In this document: piece after piece, positions 1 to 8,560 of the stretch
How the letters are laid out: each line of letters begins with the position of its first letter
Position numbering within the stretch: the stretch's first letter is position 1
Source: CAZMCT01 sp964564785
GTDB taxonomy: Bacteria > Planctomycetota > Phycisphaerae > UBA1845 > Fen-1342
NCBI GenBank assembly: GCA_964564785.1
Contig: CAZMCT010000038.1
Span: forward strand, 1-28,794
Direction: 5' to 3'
Length of the DNA stretch: 28,794 nucleotides
The notes under the pieces: generated by a model
The model's database searches: none
What the model was told of the DNA's origin: nothing
The model's input: the letters and a program-made list of their open reading frames with translations, nothing else
Translations under genes and position numbers: made by a program

Positions 1-2271
1 CCCCGGCTCCGGCGTGCCGTGGGGGCGGGGACCCGCGAGACACGGGGCGCCGGCGGCCCGTGCGGGCTGCGGCCACAGCGGCGAGGGCCGGCTGACGTCG
101 TGTGGCCCGCCGACGAGGCTGCGGCGGGCGGCGTGGCAGCCGCTGCACAGCTCGGCGGGCGGCGTGGCCAGGAAATCGCCGTGTCGCGGCTGGTGCGGGT
201 TGTGGCATGCCGTGCACGCCACCCCTGGGTGGTTCAGGGGACCGAGCGGCGTCGCGCCGGCGAGCTGATCGGGCGCATGGCAGGTCATGCAGCGGCCCTG
301 CGGATCGAGCCCGGTCGCAAGCGGCTCCCGCGCGTAACGGTGGGCGGTGTGGCAGGCGCTGCACGCGCCGCCCTCGGCGGGCGTGAGGTCCACGAGGTTC
401 GGCAGGTCTGCGTACGCGCCGCGCAGGTCGTGCCCCGAGCCCAGCACCATCTGTTGGTTGGGGTGGCAGCCCGCGCACGTGTCCTGCTCGCCGGGACGGA
501 AGGCCAGGAGGTACCGCGGCGTGCGGGCGTGATGCGGCGCGTGGCAGGTGACGCACAGCAACTCGCCGCCCGGCCCGAGGCGTGTTTCAAAGCCGGCCGC
601 CACGCCCCGCTGCTCCGGCGTGAGCACCGGCTCGCGGCCGTGCTTGCTCCGGTGTTCCAAGCCGAAGACCGCGGGTTCGAGCGCGCTGTGGCACGCCGCA
701 CACAGGGTGTTGTCGCCCGGATCAAGCAGCAGCAGCGACTCGTAACGCCCGCCGTGACCGGTATGACATGCGAAGCACGTGACTTCCTGGCCGCGCAGCT
801 TCATACCCGGATGCCCGAGCTCAGGCGGCAGCGGCACGTCCATCGCTCCCAGCGGGTGCGAGCCCGTTGCCGCCCCGCCGGAGTACGCCGTATGGCATTG
901 GGCGCACAGCTCGCTCGGGGCGGTGCCTGCCCGCAGAAACACGATTTCCTCGAACCGCGTGCCCGAGCCCGGACCGTGCGCCGAGTGACACGTCCGGCAC
1001 GCCACCCGCCCATCCGCCAACGGAAGCTGGGCGGGCACGCCCATGTCCGGCGGCGGGGCCATCCCGGTCCGATGTCCATGATCCACCCAGACGCGCCGCC
1101 GCGAGTCGCCGACCGAGGCGTCGTGGCAGTTCAGGCAGACTTCGCTCCGACTGACGGCCGGATGACTCGGCGGGTCCGCGGGCACGTCCAGCAACTCCGT
1201 CCCGCGGCCCTCCGAGAACGGCGGCACCCACTCCAGGTGGCAGATCGTGCACGCCTGGGCCTGGGGACCGGCCAGAGTTCCCGGCCGCCGGCGCGGAATT
1301 GTCGCGGCCGGCGCCCGGGCGTCGACCAGCACCCGCATCTTCCGCACGCGGTCGGCCCGCAGCTCGACCACGTACAGGAACCCAGCCGCATCGAACGACA
1401 CGTGCATCGGCAGCTCGAACTTCAGCGGCCGTCCCTCCGCATCGCGGAGCACGTCGATGAGCCGGCCGTCCGGTGTGAATACCTGCACAACGTTCAGCGT
1501 GCCGTCCGCAATCCATACGTTGCCGGACGCATCCAGCGCCAGCCCCTTCGGCCGGTGAAAATGACCGAGCTCGACGCCATAGAGGCCCAAGCTGCCGGTC
1601 GGCTCACCCGCCGCGTTCAGAATCTGTGCCCGCCCATTGATGGTGTCAGTGACGAACAGGTCGCCCCGGTGCGAGATGGCGAGGCTGAAAGGGTACTGGA
1701 AGCGGCCGAGAGACTCACCGCGCTCGCCGACCGTGGTGATCTGGTTGGTGGCCAGGTCGACCCGCAGGAGCCGATGATGATCGTTGTCGACCAGCCACGC
1801 CGCGCCGCCATCGGGCGTGAGCGCGACATCGGTGACATCGGGCGGCGGACCGGTCCAGTCGTCCGGCACCGTCAGAATCCGCTCCAGGGTGCCGTCGGGA
1901 GCGCGGACCACGACGCGCGCGTGGCCGTTATCGGCGATCCACAGCCGACCACCCGCGTCGATCCGCAGTCCAACAGGGTTCGACAGCGGAGCTTCGCCGA
2001 CCCGGCGGATCTCCCCTTCGACTGCTCCGTCCGCCCCGAAAACGACGATGCGGTCGTTCACGCCGTCGGCGACGAACACCCGGCCGTCGGCCGCGACCGC
2101 AGCGGCGGTCGGCATTCGCATCCCCGGCGCGTCCGCCACGAAGTCCAGGAGCGGCGTGGCCGTATATCGAACCGGCGGCCCAGCCGGGGCCAGACCGGAG
2201 AGCATCGCCAAGCCGGCCGCCAGCCCGGCCCAGTGCGGGCAGCGGCCCCGTCGTTCGTGCGCCGCGGCCAC
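1..2271 (-). CDS. NHL-repeat multihaem c-type cytochrome (3' end beyond window)
   Basis: Probable exported electron-transfer protein. The minus frame is open from a GTG at 2271 to the left edge, 757 codons with no stop, so the C-terminus is missing. The N-terminus has a basic stretch and a hydrophobic run (about residues 15-30) that reads as a signal peptide. Residues of about 45-335 carry repeated NHL-type strands (e.g. VFVADGVNDRIVVF, LWIADNGHARVVV, LFVTDTINGRAQIL), i.e. a beta-propeller. From residue 341 on there are 12 in-frame CxxCH haem-attachment motifs, at genome positions 1251, 1137, 999, 906, 777, 702, 555, 477, 363, 291, 216 and 147 (first base of each). The start lies 3 nt after the stop of the upstream 3-haem gene, so the two are probably translated together. 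The GTG start is chosen from this spacing and from the signal peptide. The acceptor or donor is unknown. The domain calls are strong; the physiological role is inference. Confidence 0.85.
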   Translation of the reverse strand, partial: MAAAHERRGRCPHWAGLAAGLAMLSGLAPAGPPVRYTATPLLDFVADAPGMRMPTAAAVAADGRVFVADGVNDRIVVFGADGAVEGEIRRVGEAPLSNPVGLRIDAGGRLWIADNGHARVVVRAPDGTLERILTVPDDWTGPPPDVTDVALTPDGGAAWLVDNDHHRLLRVDLATNQITTVGERGESLGRFQYPFSLAISHRGDLFVTDTINGRAQILNAAGEPTGSLGLYGVELGHFHRPKGLALDASGNVWIADGTLNVVQVFTPDGRLIDVLRDAEGRPLKFELPMHVSFDAAGFLYVVELRADRVRKMRVLVDARAPAATIPRRRPGTLAGPQAQACTICHLEWVPPFSEGRGTELLDVPADPPSHPAVSRSEVCLNCHDASVGDSRRRVWVDHGHRTGMAPPPDMGVPAQLPLADGRVACRTCHSAHGPGSGTRFEEIVFLRAGTAPSELCAQCHTAYSGGAATGSHPLGAMDVPLPPELGHPGMKLRGQEVTCFACHTGHGGRYESLLLLDPGDNTLCAACHSALEPAVFGLEHRSKHGREPVLTPEQRGVAAGFETRLGPGGELLCVTCHAPHHARTPRYLLAFRPGEQDTCAGCHPNQQMVLGSGHDLRGAYADLPNLVDLTPAEGGACSACHTAHRYAREPLATGLDPQGRCMTCHAPDQLAGATPLGPLNHPGVACTACHNPHQPRHGDFLATPPAELCSGCHAARRSLVGGPHDVSRPSPLWPQPARAAGAPCLAGPRPHGTPEPG

Positions 2272-2274
2272 GCC

Positions 2275-3396
2275 TCACTCCTTACCCGTGGGGGCCGCGG
2301 CCGGTGCGGACGGTGCAAGGAAGGTCGGCATATGGAAGTCGCGTCCCTGCATCATGTGCTCGATCGCGCGCGTGATCAGCGGGCCCGCGAGCTGCCGAAT
2401 GCGGGCCGCCGGGTAGCCGACTTGTTCCAGGTCCACCAGAGGCGTTTGTGACTGGTGGCAGTCGGTGCACACGAGCGTCGGCCGGCGCCGCGCCGGGTGC
2501 ACCCGGGCGAGCAGCGCCTCGCGCTCGGCCGGGCTCAGGCCCTCCTTCCGCCGCCGATATTCCTCGCTCGCCGCCTCGCTATCGGGGTGATCGAGCCGCG
2601 GCCGGCCGCGTGCATCCCGCAGCGCCAGCTTGGCACCATACTCTCCGCGGAAGTGTCGCGGCACCGACTCGGCCGCCGCCTTGACCAGGCCCGGGAAATC
2701 CTCGCTGTCGGCCCGCACCGCCGCCAGATGCTCGGCGAGATGTGTCAGGGCATAGTCCCCGGCCGCCTGCCGTGCCGCGGTGCGCAGCAGGCCGACGATG
2801 AGTTGCTGTTCGGCGGCGGTGTACTCGGCCGGGGGGTTCTCGGCTTTTTCGGTCAACCAGGCGTAGGCCGGGAGGAGGGCGGGCGTGGCGGTCGGCCGGC
2901 CGCTCTTCAGGTCGTACCACGTGAGCGGCAGCGGTACCTGGTCCGAGACGAGGTGGCAGACGCCGCAGTGCAGGCTGGTGGCATGCAGGTTGAGGAACGC
3001 GCGGCTGGCCTTGTCTTTTCCGTGCGGCAGGGGCGCGTGGCAGCCGCTGCGGGTGCAGCCGTTGAAGCGGTCGGGCTGGAACCACGTCTCGAGGTGGTGA
3101 TAGTGGCTGAGGGGCGCCCGCGGGTTCTCGACCGCGGTGATGCCGGCGAAGGCGGGGGCAGGGGGGGGGCGCACGGCTCCCGCCGTGCGCCGCGGGATGT
3201 CAACGATCTGCGGCGGCGCCGGCGGCGGCACCACGAGCGCCATGAACAAGTACTTGACGGCGCGGTAGCTCAGCCACAGCACCACGGCGATCAGCACCAA
3301 CGCCCACAGCCGGCCGATCACGGTCCGCACTGCGGCCCACGTGGCCCACGCCACGACTCGGCGCCGTGCGGCGGGGCGAACCGGTTGCTCACTCAT
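2275..3396 (-). CDS. Membrane-anchored three-haem cytochrome c
   Basis: 373 aa. A basic N-terminus is followed by one transmembrane segment (about residues 28-56), with the rest predicted outside the cytoplasm. There are three haem motifs: a long CX4CH form at residue 114 (CTRSGCH), CGVCH at 144 and CTDCH at 310. Several extra His residues (HYHH at 98-101) could be axial ligands. The middle third is haem-free and helical-looking. The ATG overlaps the end of the cytochrome b gene by 8 nt (ATGAGTGA arrangement), and its own stop lies 3 nt before the GTG of the NHL cytochrome, so it sits in one operon with both. It probably passes electrons between the membrane cytochrome b and the large NHL/multihaem protein; that role is inferred from position. 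I do not recognise a named family beyond multihaem cytochrome c. Confidence 0.82.
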   Translation of the reverse strand: MSEQPVRPAARRRVVAWATWAAVRTVIGRLWALVLIAVVLWLSYRAVKYLFMALVVPPPAPPQIVDIPRRTAGAVRPPPAPAFAGITAVENPRAPLSHYHHLETWFQPDRFNGCTRSGCHAPLPHGKDKASRAFLNLHATSLHCGVCHLVSDQVPLPLTWYDLKSGRPTATPALLPAYAWLTEKAENPPAEYTAAEQQLIVGLLRTAARQAAGDYALTHLAEHLAAVRADSEDFPGLVKAAAESVPRHFRGEYGAKLALRDARGRPRLDHPDSEAASEEYRRRKEGLSPAEREALLARVHPARRRPTLVCTDCHQSQTPLVDLEQVGYPAARIRQLAGPLITRAIEHMMQGRDFHMPTFLAPSAPAAAPTGKE

Positions 3397-5371
3397 GCGT
3401 CACCGCCTCGGTCGAGATGCCCAGTTCGCGGGCCGCCCGCAGGACCTGCCCGGTGTGCTCCTCGGCCATCACGGCCGTCGGCGTGCGGCCGGTGATTGTG
3501 GCCGGCGAGAGCGGGAACACGAGGGGATGCAGCATGACGTTGATGAGGTGCAGGATTCCCACGTGGATGACGGCCAGGAAGGCTTCGTAGGTGTGGGCGA
3601 TCAGGGCCAGGTTGAGCAGTCGCCCGCTGAAGAAGCGCGAGGCGATCTGCTCGCCCCACAGCAGCGCCCCCGTCACGCCGAGCAGCACGGTTCCCCAGAA
3701 GACGCCGAAATACTCGAACTTCTCCTTGGGGTTGAAGCGGTCGAACACCGGGCGGTCGGGCCGCAGGTGCAACAGGTAGGCGAGCAGGTGCAGCGTCTGC
3801 CGCAGGTCGATCGGGTTCACCCACATGGGCAAGTCACGGATCGCGGCGACCAGGCCCGGGGGCCGTCCGGCCACCGCGCGCCGCCGCTGCTGCATCGTCC
3901 ACAGCACGTAAAGCAGGTGAAACGCGAGCCCGGCCACCAGCAGCAGTCCGCCCCAGTGGTGAAGCTGGCGGGCGACGGCCAGGCCGCCGAACAGGTCGAT
4001 CACGACCCGCGCCCACGCCTGATCGGCGAACTTCATCGGGAAGCCCGTCAGGGCCAGCAGCGTGAACAGCAGCGCCAGCACCCAGTGCTGCACTCGCTGG
4101 CTGGGGGTGAAGCGCGTCAGCTTTCGCCGGCCCTCGGGGTGCGCCCACACCCGCTGGGTCAACCGCTCGAGCTCGTGCGCCCCGTGATGCTGCCGGCCGA
4201 TCACGATCGCGAACAGCTCCAGGACCACGATCGTCATCGACGGACCGAAGGTGATGATGGTGAAGAGCACGAACCCCACCGCGAGCGCGTACTCGAGCGT
4301 GCCGCGTAGGTCCGAGAGGTTCACGTGCACGGCCGCTGCGGCGAGCCGCTTGTCCGCGCCCGGGTGACAGGCGGTGGTGCGGCAGGAGTTCGCGACCCGT
4401 TGCGGTGCCACGGCCGAGTGGGGGTCGGCGACCGCCAGCATCAGGTGCGCGCTGCCGCCCGACGCGACGTGGCAAGAGATGCAGTTGGCGGTGGACTCGT
4501 CGCCGAGCAGCGCGGCCTTGCCGTGGAAACTGCGGACGTAGCTCGCGACCGCGTCGCGGAGTTCGTGCGTCCGCAGGACCTCCGGGTCGCTGTGGCACAC
4601 GGCGCACACCTGGGCCAGTTCCAGCGTCGGACGCGCCGGCTGGATTCGGGAGATCACGTGCCGCAGGTAATAGCCCACATCGACCGGCAACTGCGGTCCG
4701 TGACAGACGTCGCAGCGGTCGAACGTTCGCGGGCCCAGGGCCGCGACCAGTCGGCTGGTTCGGGCGGGGTCGCGAAAGAGCGGCTCATCGTGGCAGTAGA
4801 GGCACTCGGACTGGTTGGGCAGCAGCAGGGGCCCGCCGGTGAACTGGAGCCGCGCCAGCAGCTCCGGCGGGTGCACGCTGCGTGCCAGCGTCTCCGCGAT
4901 CGGCGCGTGCGTGTAGCGCCGCTCGAGCCCGCCGGGGTCTTGGAGGTGGCATGTCTGCGTACAGCTCACGCGCGTCACCGGCCGGTGCGGCACGACCTCG
5001 ACCTCGGCCCGCGGGTGGCAGTCCGTGCATGCGAGTCGCGCGTGCGGCCCCAGGCCGTGCAGCACGTAGTCGGGGTCGACGAAGAGCAGGTTGAGGCGGT
5101 CCTGCTCGGCGTCGTAACGGCTCAGACCACGATACTGATGGCAGAAGAGGCAGTTGTCGCGGTCCTGTGCCGTCGCCGCCGGCACCATCCCGAGTACCAG
5201 TGCGGCGAGCAGGAGTGGCGCTGGAGCAAAGCCCGACCGCGGCGGGCGTGCGGCGCGTGGGGTCGGGGCCGCGACCGCACGCGGGTGGTGCCCGGCAACA
5301 CAGCCCACATCCGGGCCCGCGTGGCCGCGGTTTGAAGCGTCGCGTCGGTTGCGCTGCGCTTCGCTACTCAT
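3389..5371 (-). CDS. Octahaem cytochrome c fused to membrane cytochrome b
   Basis: 660 aa from the ATG at 5371, chosen over a GTG at 5380 because a GGGAGG lies directly against that GTG but about 10 nt before the ATG. An unusually long, Arg/Pro-rich N-region precedes a hydrophobic signal segment (about residues 48-66, ending AATAQ). The periplasmic part carries eight haem motifs: CLFCH (84), CTDCH (115), a CX3CH CTQTCH (137), CLYCH (190), CDVCH (220), CAVCH (256), CISCH (297) and a CX4CH CRTTACH (330). From residue 360 on there are about five hydrophobic helices with His in membrane positions (QHW at 428, LHHW near 471, FHLL near 485, AHTYEA near 593, IHVG near 603), as in di-haem b-type quinone-reacting subunits (formate dehydrogenase gamma / cytochrome b561 type). 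It likely exchanges electrons between quinol and the haem wire. The direction is not shown by the sequence. Confidence 0.85.
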   Translation of the reverse strand: MSSEAQRNRRDASNRGHAGPDVGCVAGHHPRAVAAPTPRAARPPRSGFAPAPLLLAALVLGMVPAATAQDRDNCLFCHQYRGLSRYDAEQDRLNLLFVDPDYVLHGLGPHARLACTDCHPRAEVEVVPHRPVTRVSCTQTCHLQDPGGLERRYTHAPIAETLARSVHPPELLARLQFTGGPLLLPNQSECLYCHDEPLFRDPARTSRLVAALGPRTFDRCDVCHGPQLPVDVGYYLRHVISRIQPARPTLELAQVCAVCHSDPEVLRTHELRDAVASYVRSFHGKAALLGDESTANCISCHVASGGSAHLMLAVADPHSAVAPQRVANSCRTTACHPGADKRLAAAAVHVNLSDLRGTLEYALAVGFVLFTIITFGPSMTIVVLELFAIVIGRQHHGAHELERLTQRVWAHPEGRRKLTRFTPSQRVQHWVLALLFTLLALTGFPMKFADQAWARVVIDLFGGLAVARQLHHWGGLLLVAGLAFHLLYVLWTMQQRRRAVAGRPPGLVAAIRDLPMWVNPIDLRQTLHLLAYLLHLRPDRPVFDRFNPKEKFEYFGVFWGTVLLGVTGALLWGEQIASRFFSGRLLNLALIAHTYEAFLAVIHVGILHLINVMLHPLVFPLSPATITGRTPTAVMAEEHTGQVLRAARELGISTEAVTHE

Positions 5372-5561
5372 GGTCCTCACCCTCCCGCGGTGGGCAGAAC
5401 GAATGCGCCGGCTCGATCCACAGCACCGATGGCATGAGCGGACGATCTGTCACGTGCTCGAACCGCGTGGGCGGATCACCCGGCTGCGGCAGATCCTCGG
5501 TGTGGTGCGTTTCGCCGCGCGCATCCGATGTCCGCGGGCGGAGCCGCCCGTGACGGTGCAT
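5364..5561 (-). CDS. Possible 65-aa peptide, translationally coupled to cytochrome b
   Basis: A short open frame starts at an ATG at 5561 and ends in a TAG at 5364-5366, overlapping the ATG of the cytochrome b gene by 8 nt (ATGAGTAG arrangement). This is the same kind of overlap seen at the next junction of the operon. The product is hydrophilic, has no signal peptide or membrane segment, and is rich in His, Pro and Glu/Asp. I recognise no family. It sits in the 255-nt space between the lipoprotein cytochrome and cytochrome b, where nothing else is evident. It could be a real leader or coupling peptide, or simply a chance frame in GC-rich DNA. Confidence 0.25.
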   Translation of the reverse strand: MHRHGRLRPRTSDARGETHHTEDLPQPGDPPTRFEHVTDRPLMPSVLWIEPAHSFCPPREGEDHE

Positions 5562-5626
5562 CGTAACGCCGCGCGCCCGGCGCGAGCGAGTTCTCCGCTC
5601 ATGTTTCAGTCGATTTGAAAGGCTGG

Positions 5627-6919
5627 TCAGGGCAAACTGCCGCCGATGGCATGCATCTGCGGCGCGAGCGAGGTCGCCGTGCCGGCCGAGATCGTAAACG
5701 CGTTGCCGACGCCGTTGTGGCAGCGCAGGCACACGAAATCCAGCGTCACTCCGAAGCGCCCCTGTCCATCAGGCTGCACCCGGGCCCCGTCCGCGCTGAA
5801 GAGGTCGTGGTAGTCCGCGGAGGCGGTGTTGATCCGGAAGAGGTGCCCCCGCACGTCTCCCTGCCGCCCGTGCGCCCCCACCACCTCCGGGCCCGCGGCC
5901 GCCGCTTGCAGCCCGGTGAACGGCATGTGGCAGCTCACGCACGTCAGTGGTTCCGTATAATCGCCGCGGACGAACACGAACCCCTGATGGATCGCGAGGT
6001 TGGTGTCCGCGTGGCACGCGGCGCACGCGTTCCGCAGGCCGCACTCGCGGTCGTACACCGTCGAGCAGTGCGAGTCGTGGCAGATGCCGCAGGTGAATCC
6101 GGCGTGACCGCCGCTGCGCCGCAGCTCCGCGAACTGGGCGCTCGGCACGACGTAGCCCCCGCCGGCGGGGATGACGTCCGGATCGTCCCCGCCCGTGTGA
6201 CAGGCCGCGCAGTCCGCCGAGTCGTTCGCCACATACAGGTCGCGCGCCTCCGGGTTCGGCACGTGCCGCGAGCCCGGCCCGTGGCACGCCTCGCAGTTCA
6301 CGCCAGCTTCGACCCACGTGCCCGCGATCCCCGGCCGGCCGCCCTGCGATCCCTCCGGCTGAGCGCCGGTGGTACGCATCGACAGCATCGAGAACTCAAA
6401 CGGGACGTCAGCCGCATCCGGTACGAACGGCGCAAAACCTTCCGGCGTCCCGTTCGCGGGAGACGCCAGGTTCCATTGCGAGTTCACGCCCGTTCCGCCG
6501 TCGGTGAGCAGAAATCCGTCCTGACCGACGAACAGCGCGCGGTGCAGGTAGCCGTCAATCACGAACGCGACGTCGGTCCAGCCGAACCCGGCGGGCGGAT
6601 CGGGCACCCCGGCCCGCTCCACTGCCGCGGGATACTGTGGCGGACCGCCCGTCACGGGCTTCAGCGCGTGCGTGTGGCCGTGGAGCTGCACGCGCTCCGC
6701 GTAGTCCGGGTGGCACGCGCTGCACGCGGCCGAGCCGACGTACGCGGCTCCGCCGTTCGTGGGGTCCGTCGCGTTGTTGTAGATGCCGGGGGTGTTCGCA
6801 TCACGGTCGTCGGTACCCGGTGTACAGCCGCCGACGAGCAGCCCGGTCGCACCCGCCAGCGCGCCCATCAGGCAGGCTCGCTCGACAAGCAGACGGCAGG
6901 TGCCGGACGGAGTGCGCAT
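5627..6919 (-). CDS. Seven-haem cytochrome c lipoprotein
   Basis: 430 aa from the ATG at 6919. The frame is open further up to a TTG at 7018, but the ATG has a GGAG about 9 nt upstream and is followed directly by a lipoprotein signal: an Arg-containing start, a hydrophobic run and the lipobox LVGGC with Cys32. Seven haem motifs follow: CSACH (66), CEACH (209), CAACH (237), CGICH (277), CAACH (299), CVSCH (327) and CLRCH (397). The gap between haems 1 and 2 (about 140 residues) could hold a non-haem domain; the others are close-packed. The lipid anchor would place it at the inner or outer membrane facing the periplasm, or at the cell surface. It is the first gene of the cytochrome cluster and may receive or deliver electrons for the cytochrome b module. 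Substrate unknown. Confidence 0.83.
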   Translation of the reverse strand: MRTPSGTCRLLVERACLMGALAGATGLLVGGCTPGTDDRDANTPGIYNNATDPTNGGAAYVGSAACSACHPDYAERVQLHGHTHALKPVTGGPPQYPAAVERAGVPDPPAGFGWTDVAFVIDGYLHRALFVGQDGFLLTDGGTGVNSQWNLASPANGTPEGFAPFVPDAADVPFEFSMLSMRTTGAQPEGSQGGRPGIAGTWVEAGVNCEACHGPGSRHVPNPEARDLYVANDSADCAACHTGGDDPDVIPAGGGYVVPSAQFAELRRSGGHAGFTCGICHDSHCSTVYDRECGLRNACAACHADTNLAIHQGFVFVRGDYTEPLTCVSCHMPFTGLQAAAAGPEVVGAHGRQGDVRGHLFRINTASADYHDLFSADGARVQPDGQGRFGVTLDFVCLRCHNGVGNAFTISAGTATSLAPQMHAIGGSLP

Positions 6920-6976
6920 CTTCGGGCTCCGGTGGGTGCGCGCTGCGCGGAGCCATTCGCCCGCCGCGCACGGCGA

Positions 6977-6982
6977 ATTGTA
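6977..6982 (-). promoter_or_regulatory. Possible -10 element for the cytochrome cluster
   Basis: TACAAT on the minus strand, a five-of-six match to TATAAT, lies about 58 nt before the ATG of the seven-haem lipoprotein gene. No convincing -35 hexamer stands 16-18 nt upstream, so an activator may be needed or the match may be chance. If real, it also argues that translation starts at 6919 and not at the TTG at 7018, which would lie upstream of the transcript. Confidence 0.25.
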
Positions 6983-7149
6983 GCGGGGCCCGGCCGGCTC
7001 GGCAGCAGCCGCGTTCAACGCTTGGCGAGCGGCGCGGGTGCCCCGCCCGGTTCAGCCGATGCCCGCAACGTTCATCCGTCAGGGCGGACCGCGGCGGGCC
7101 GAACAGGACGGGGCTCCCGGTTGCACTCACTTGCGCTGCCGGGCCGCGT

Positions 7150-8457
7150 TCAGCGCTGTGCCAGCGCTGCTTCCAGATCGGCCCCGGGCGACGGGCCGAT
7201 CAGCTTCAGGTCGTAGCGGTCGCGCAGCACGCTCATCACGCCGGGCGAGACGAACGCGGGGGCGGCCGGCCCGATGCGGATGCCCTTCACGTTCAAGGCC
7301 AGCAGCGTCAGCAGCACGGCCACCGCCTTTTGCTCGAACCACGAGAGCACGATGGTCAGCGGCAGTTCGTTGACCGAGCAGCCGAAAGCCTGGGCCAGGC
7401 CGACCGCGACCTGGATCGCACCGTACGCATCGTTGCACTGGCCCATGTCGAGCAGCCGCGGCACCTCGCCGGAACCGTTGAGCCGGATCGTGCCGAACTC
7501 CTCCTCACGGATCCGGTACTTGCCGCAGCCCAGTGTCAGCACGACCGTGTCGGCCGGTGTGCGGCGGGCGAACTCGGCGTAGTAGTTGCGGCCGGGCTCG
7601 GCCCCGTCACAGCCGCCGATGAGGAAGAAGTGCCGCAGCTTGCCGGCCTTCACGGCGGCGACGATTTCGCCCGCCAGTCCGAGCAGCACCGAGTGGTGGA
7701 ACCCGATCGTGGACTGTCGGACCGGCGCATCCGCGAGCGGCTTGCAGCGGCGGGCACACTCGATCACGGGGGAGAAATCATCGCCCGAGAGTCGCGTGCC
7801 GCCGGGGACGGCCGTGACCCGGGTTGTGAAGAGCCGGTCGCGGTACTGTTCCGGTGGGATCAGAACGCAGTTCGTAGTCGCCAGCACCGGGCCGGTGAAC
7901 TCGGCGAATTCGCGGCGCTGCTTCTGCCACGCACCGCCGAAGTGGCCGGCCAGGTGCGGGTGCTTGCGGAGCTCGGGATACATGTGCGCCGGGAGCATTT
8001 CGCCGTGCGTGTAGACGTTGATACCCGTGCCGGCGGTCTGCTGGAGCAAGCGCTGGAGGTCGACCATGTCGTGGCCGGTGACGAGGATGCCCGGCCCGGC
8101 CCGGGTTCCCTCATAGACCTGCGCCGGAGTCGGCCGCCCCAGCACCCGCGTATGGCCTTCGTCGAGCATCTGCATGACGCGCAGGTTCTTGCGGCCGCAC
8201 TCGAGCACTAGCTCTAACAGCGATTCCATATCAAAATTGACGTTTGTCACGGTGGCGAACAGCGCTTCCTCGATGAACGCGCTGACGGACTCGTCCACCA
8301 TCCCCAGCCGCCGCGCGTGGTGTGCGTATGCGGCCATGCCCTTGACCCCGTAGAGCAGGAGCTCCTGGAGCGAGTGCATGTCCGGGTCTTTTCCGCACAC
8401 GCCGACGGTGTTGCATCCGACGCCGCCCTTGGTCTGTTCGCACTGATTACAGAACAT
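7150..8457 (-). CDS. hcp: Hybrid-cluster protein (hydroxylamine/NO reductase family), short form
   Basis: 435 aa from the ATG at 8457, chosen over an upstream in-frame start because AGAGGAG lies 5-6 nt before it and the family-typical MFCNQCEQT begins there. The N-terminal Cys pattern is C-x2-C-x8-C-x5-C, the type that binds a [4Fe-4S] cluster. Ligands of the hybrid Fe-S-O cluster are visible: the His in TGHDM, Glu in HGEMLPA, Cys in TTNC, GGCDG, LGCGKYR and GQCND, and Glu in FEQKAVA. Classical Hcp proteins are about 550 residues. Here the N-terminal cysteines lead straight into the second helical bundle, so one bundle of roughly 110 residues is absent, as in class III Hcp. Family members reduce NO or hydroxylamine and help protect against nitrosative stress. 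It lies downstream of a ferredoxin-domain gene that probably supplies electrons. Confidence 0.96.
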   Translation of the reverse strand: MFCNQCEQTKGGVGCNTVGVCGKDPDMHSLQELLLYGVKGMAAYAHHARRLGMVDESVSAFIEEALFATVTNVNFDMESLLELVLECGRKNLRVMQMLDEGHTRVLGRPTPAQVYEGTRAGPGILVTGHDMVDLQRLLQQTAGTGINVYTHGEMLPAHMYPELRKHPHLAGHFGGAWQKQRREFAEFTGPVLATTNCVLIPPEQYRDRLFTTRVTAVPGGTRLSGDDFSPVIECARRCKPLADAPVRQSTIGFHHSVLLGLAGEIVAAVKAGKLRHFFLIGGCDGAEPGRNYYAEFARRTPADTVVLTLGCGKYRIREEEFGTIRLNGSGEVPRLLDMGQCNDAYGAIQVAVGLAQAFGCSVNELPLTIVLSWFEQKAVAVLLTLLALNVKGIRIGPAAPAFVSPGVMSVLRDRYDLKLIGPSPGADLEAALAQR

Positions 8458-8560
8458 CGTGTCTCCTCTGGATACGGAACGGGAGCCCCTCCCTGCCCGC
8501 GAGGGACAAGGGAAGACGCATCTCCCGCGCAAACGAGCCCATCACCAACGAAGCACCATT

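Noticed and set aside
19..2451. 810-codon rightward open frame opposite the NHL cytochrome gene
   Set aside because: It is antisense to in-frame haem motifs, rich in Arg, His and Ala without domain sense, and typical of long shadow frames in GC-rich DNA.
3261..3274. tRNA-like GCGCGGTAGCTCAG
   Set aside because: It lies inside the coding region of the three-haem cytochrome, and no matching arms of a cloverleaf follow.
6920..7018. Longer start (TTG) for the seven-haem lipoprotein
   Set aside because: It would bury the lipoprotein signal behind 33 residues; the ATG at 6919 has a ribosome site and gives a normal lipobox position.
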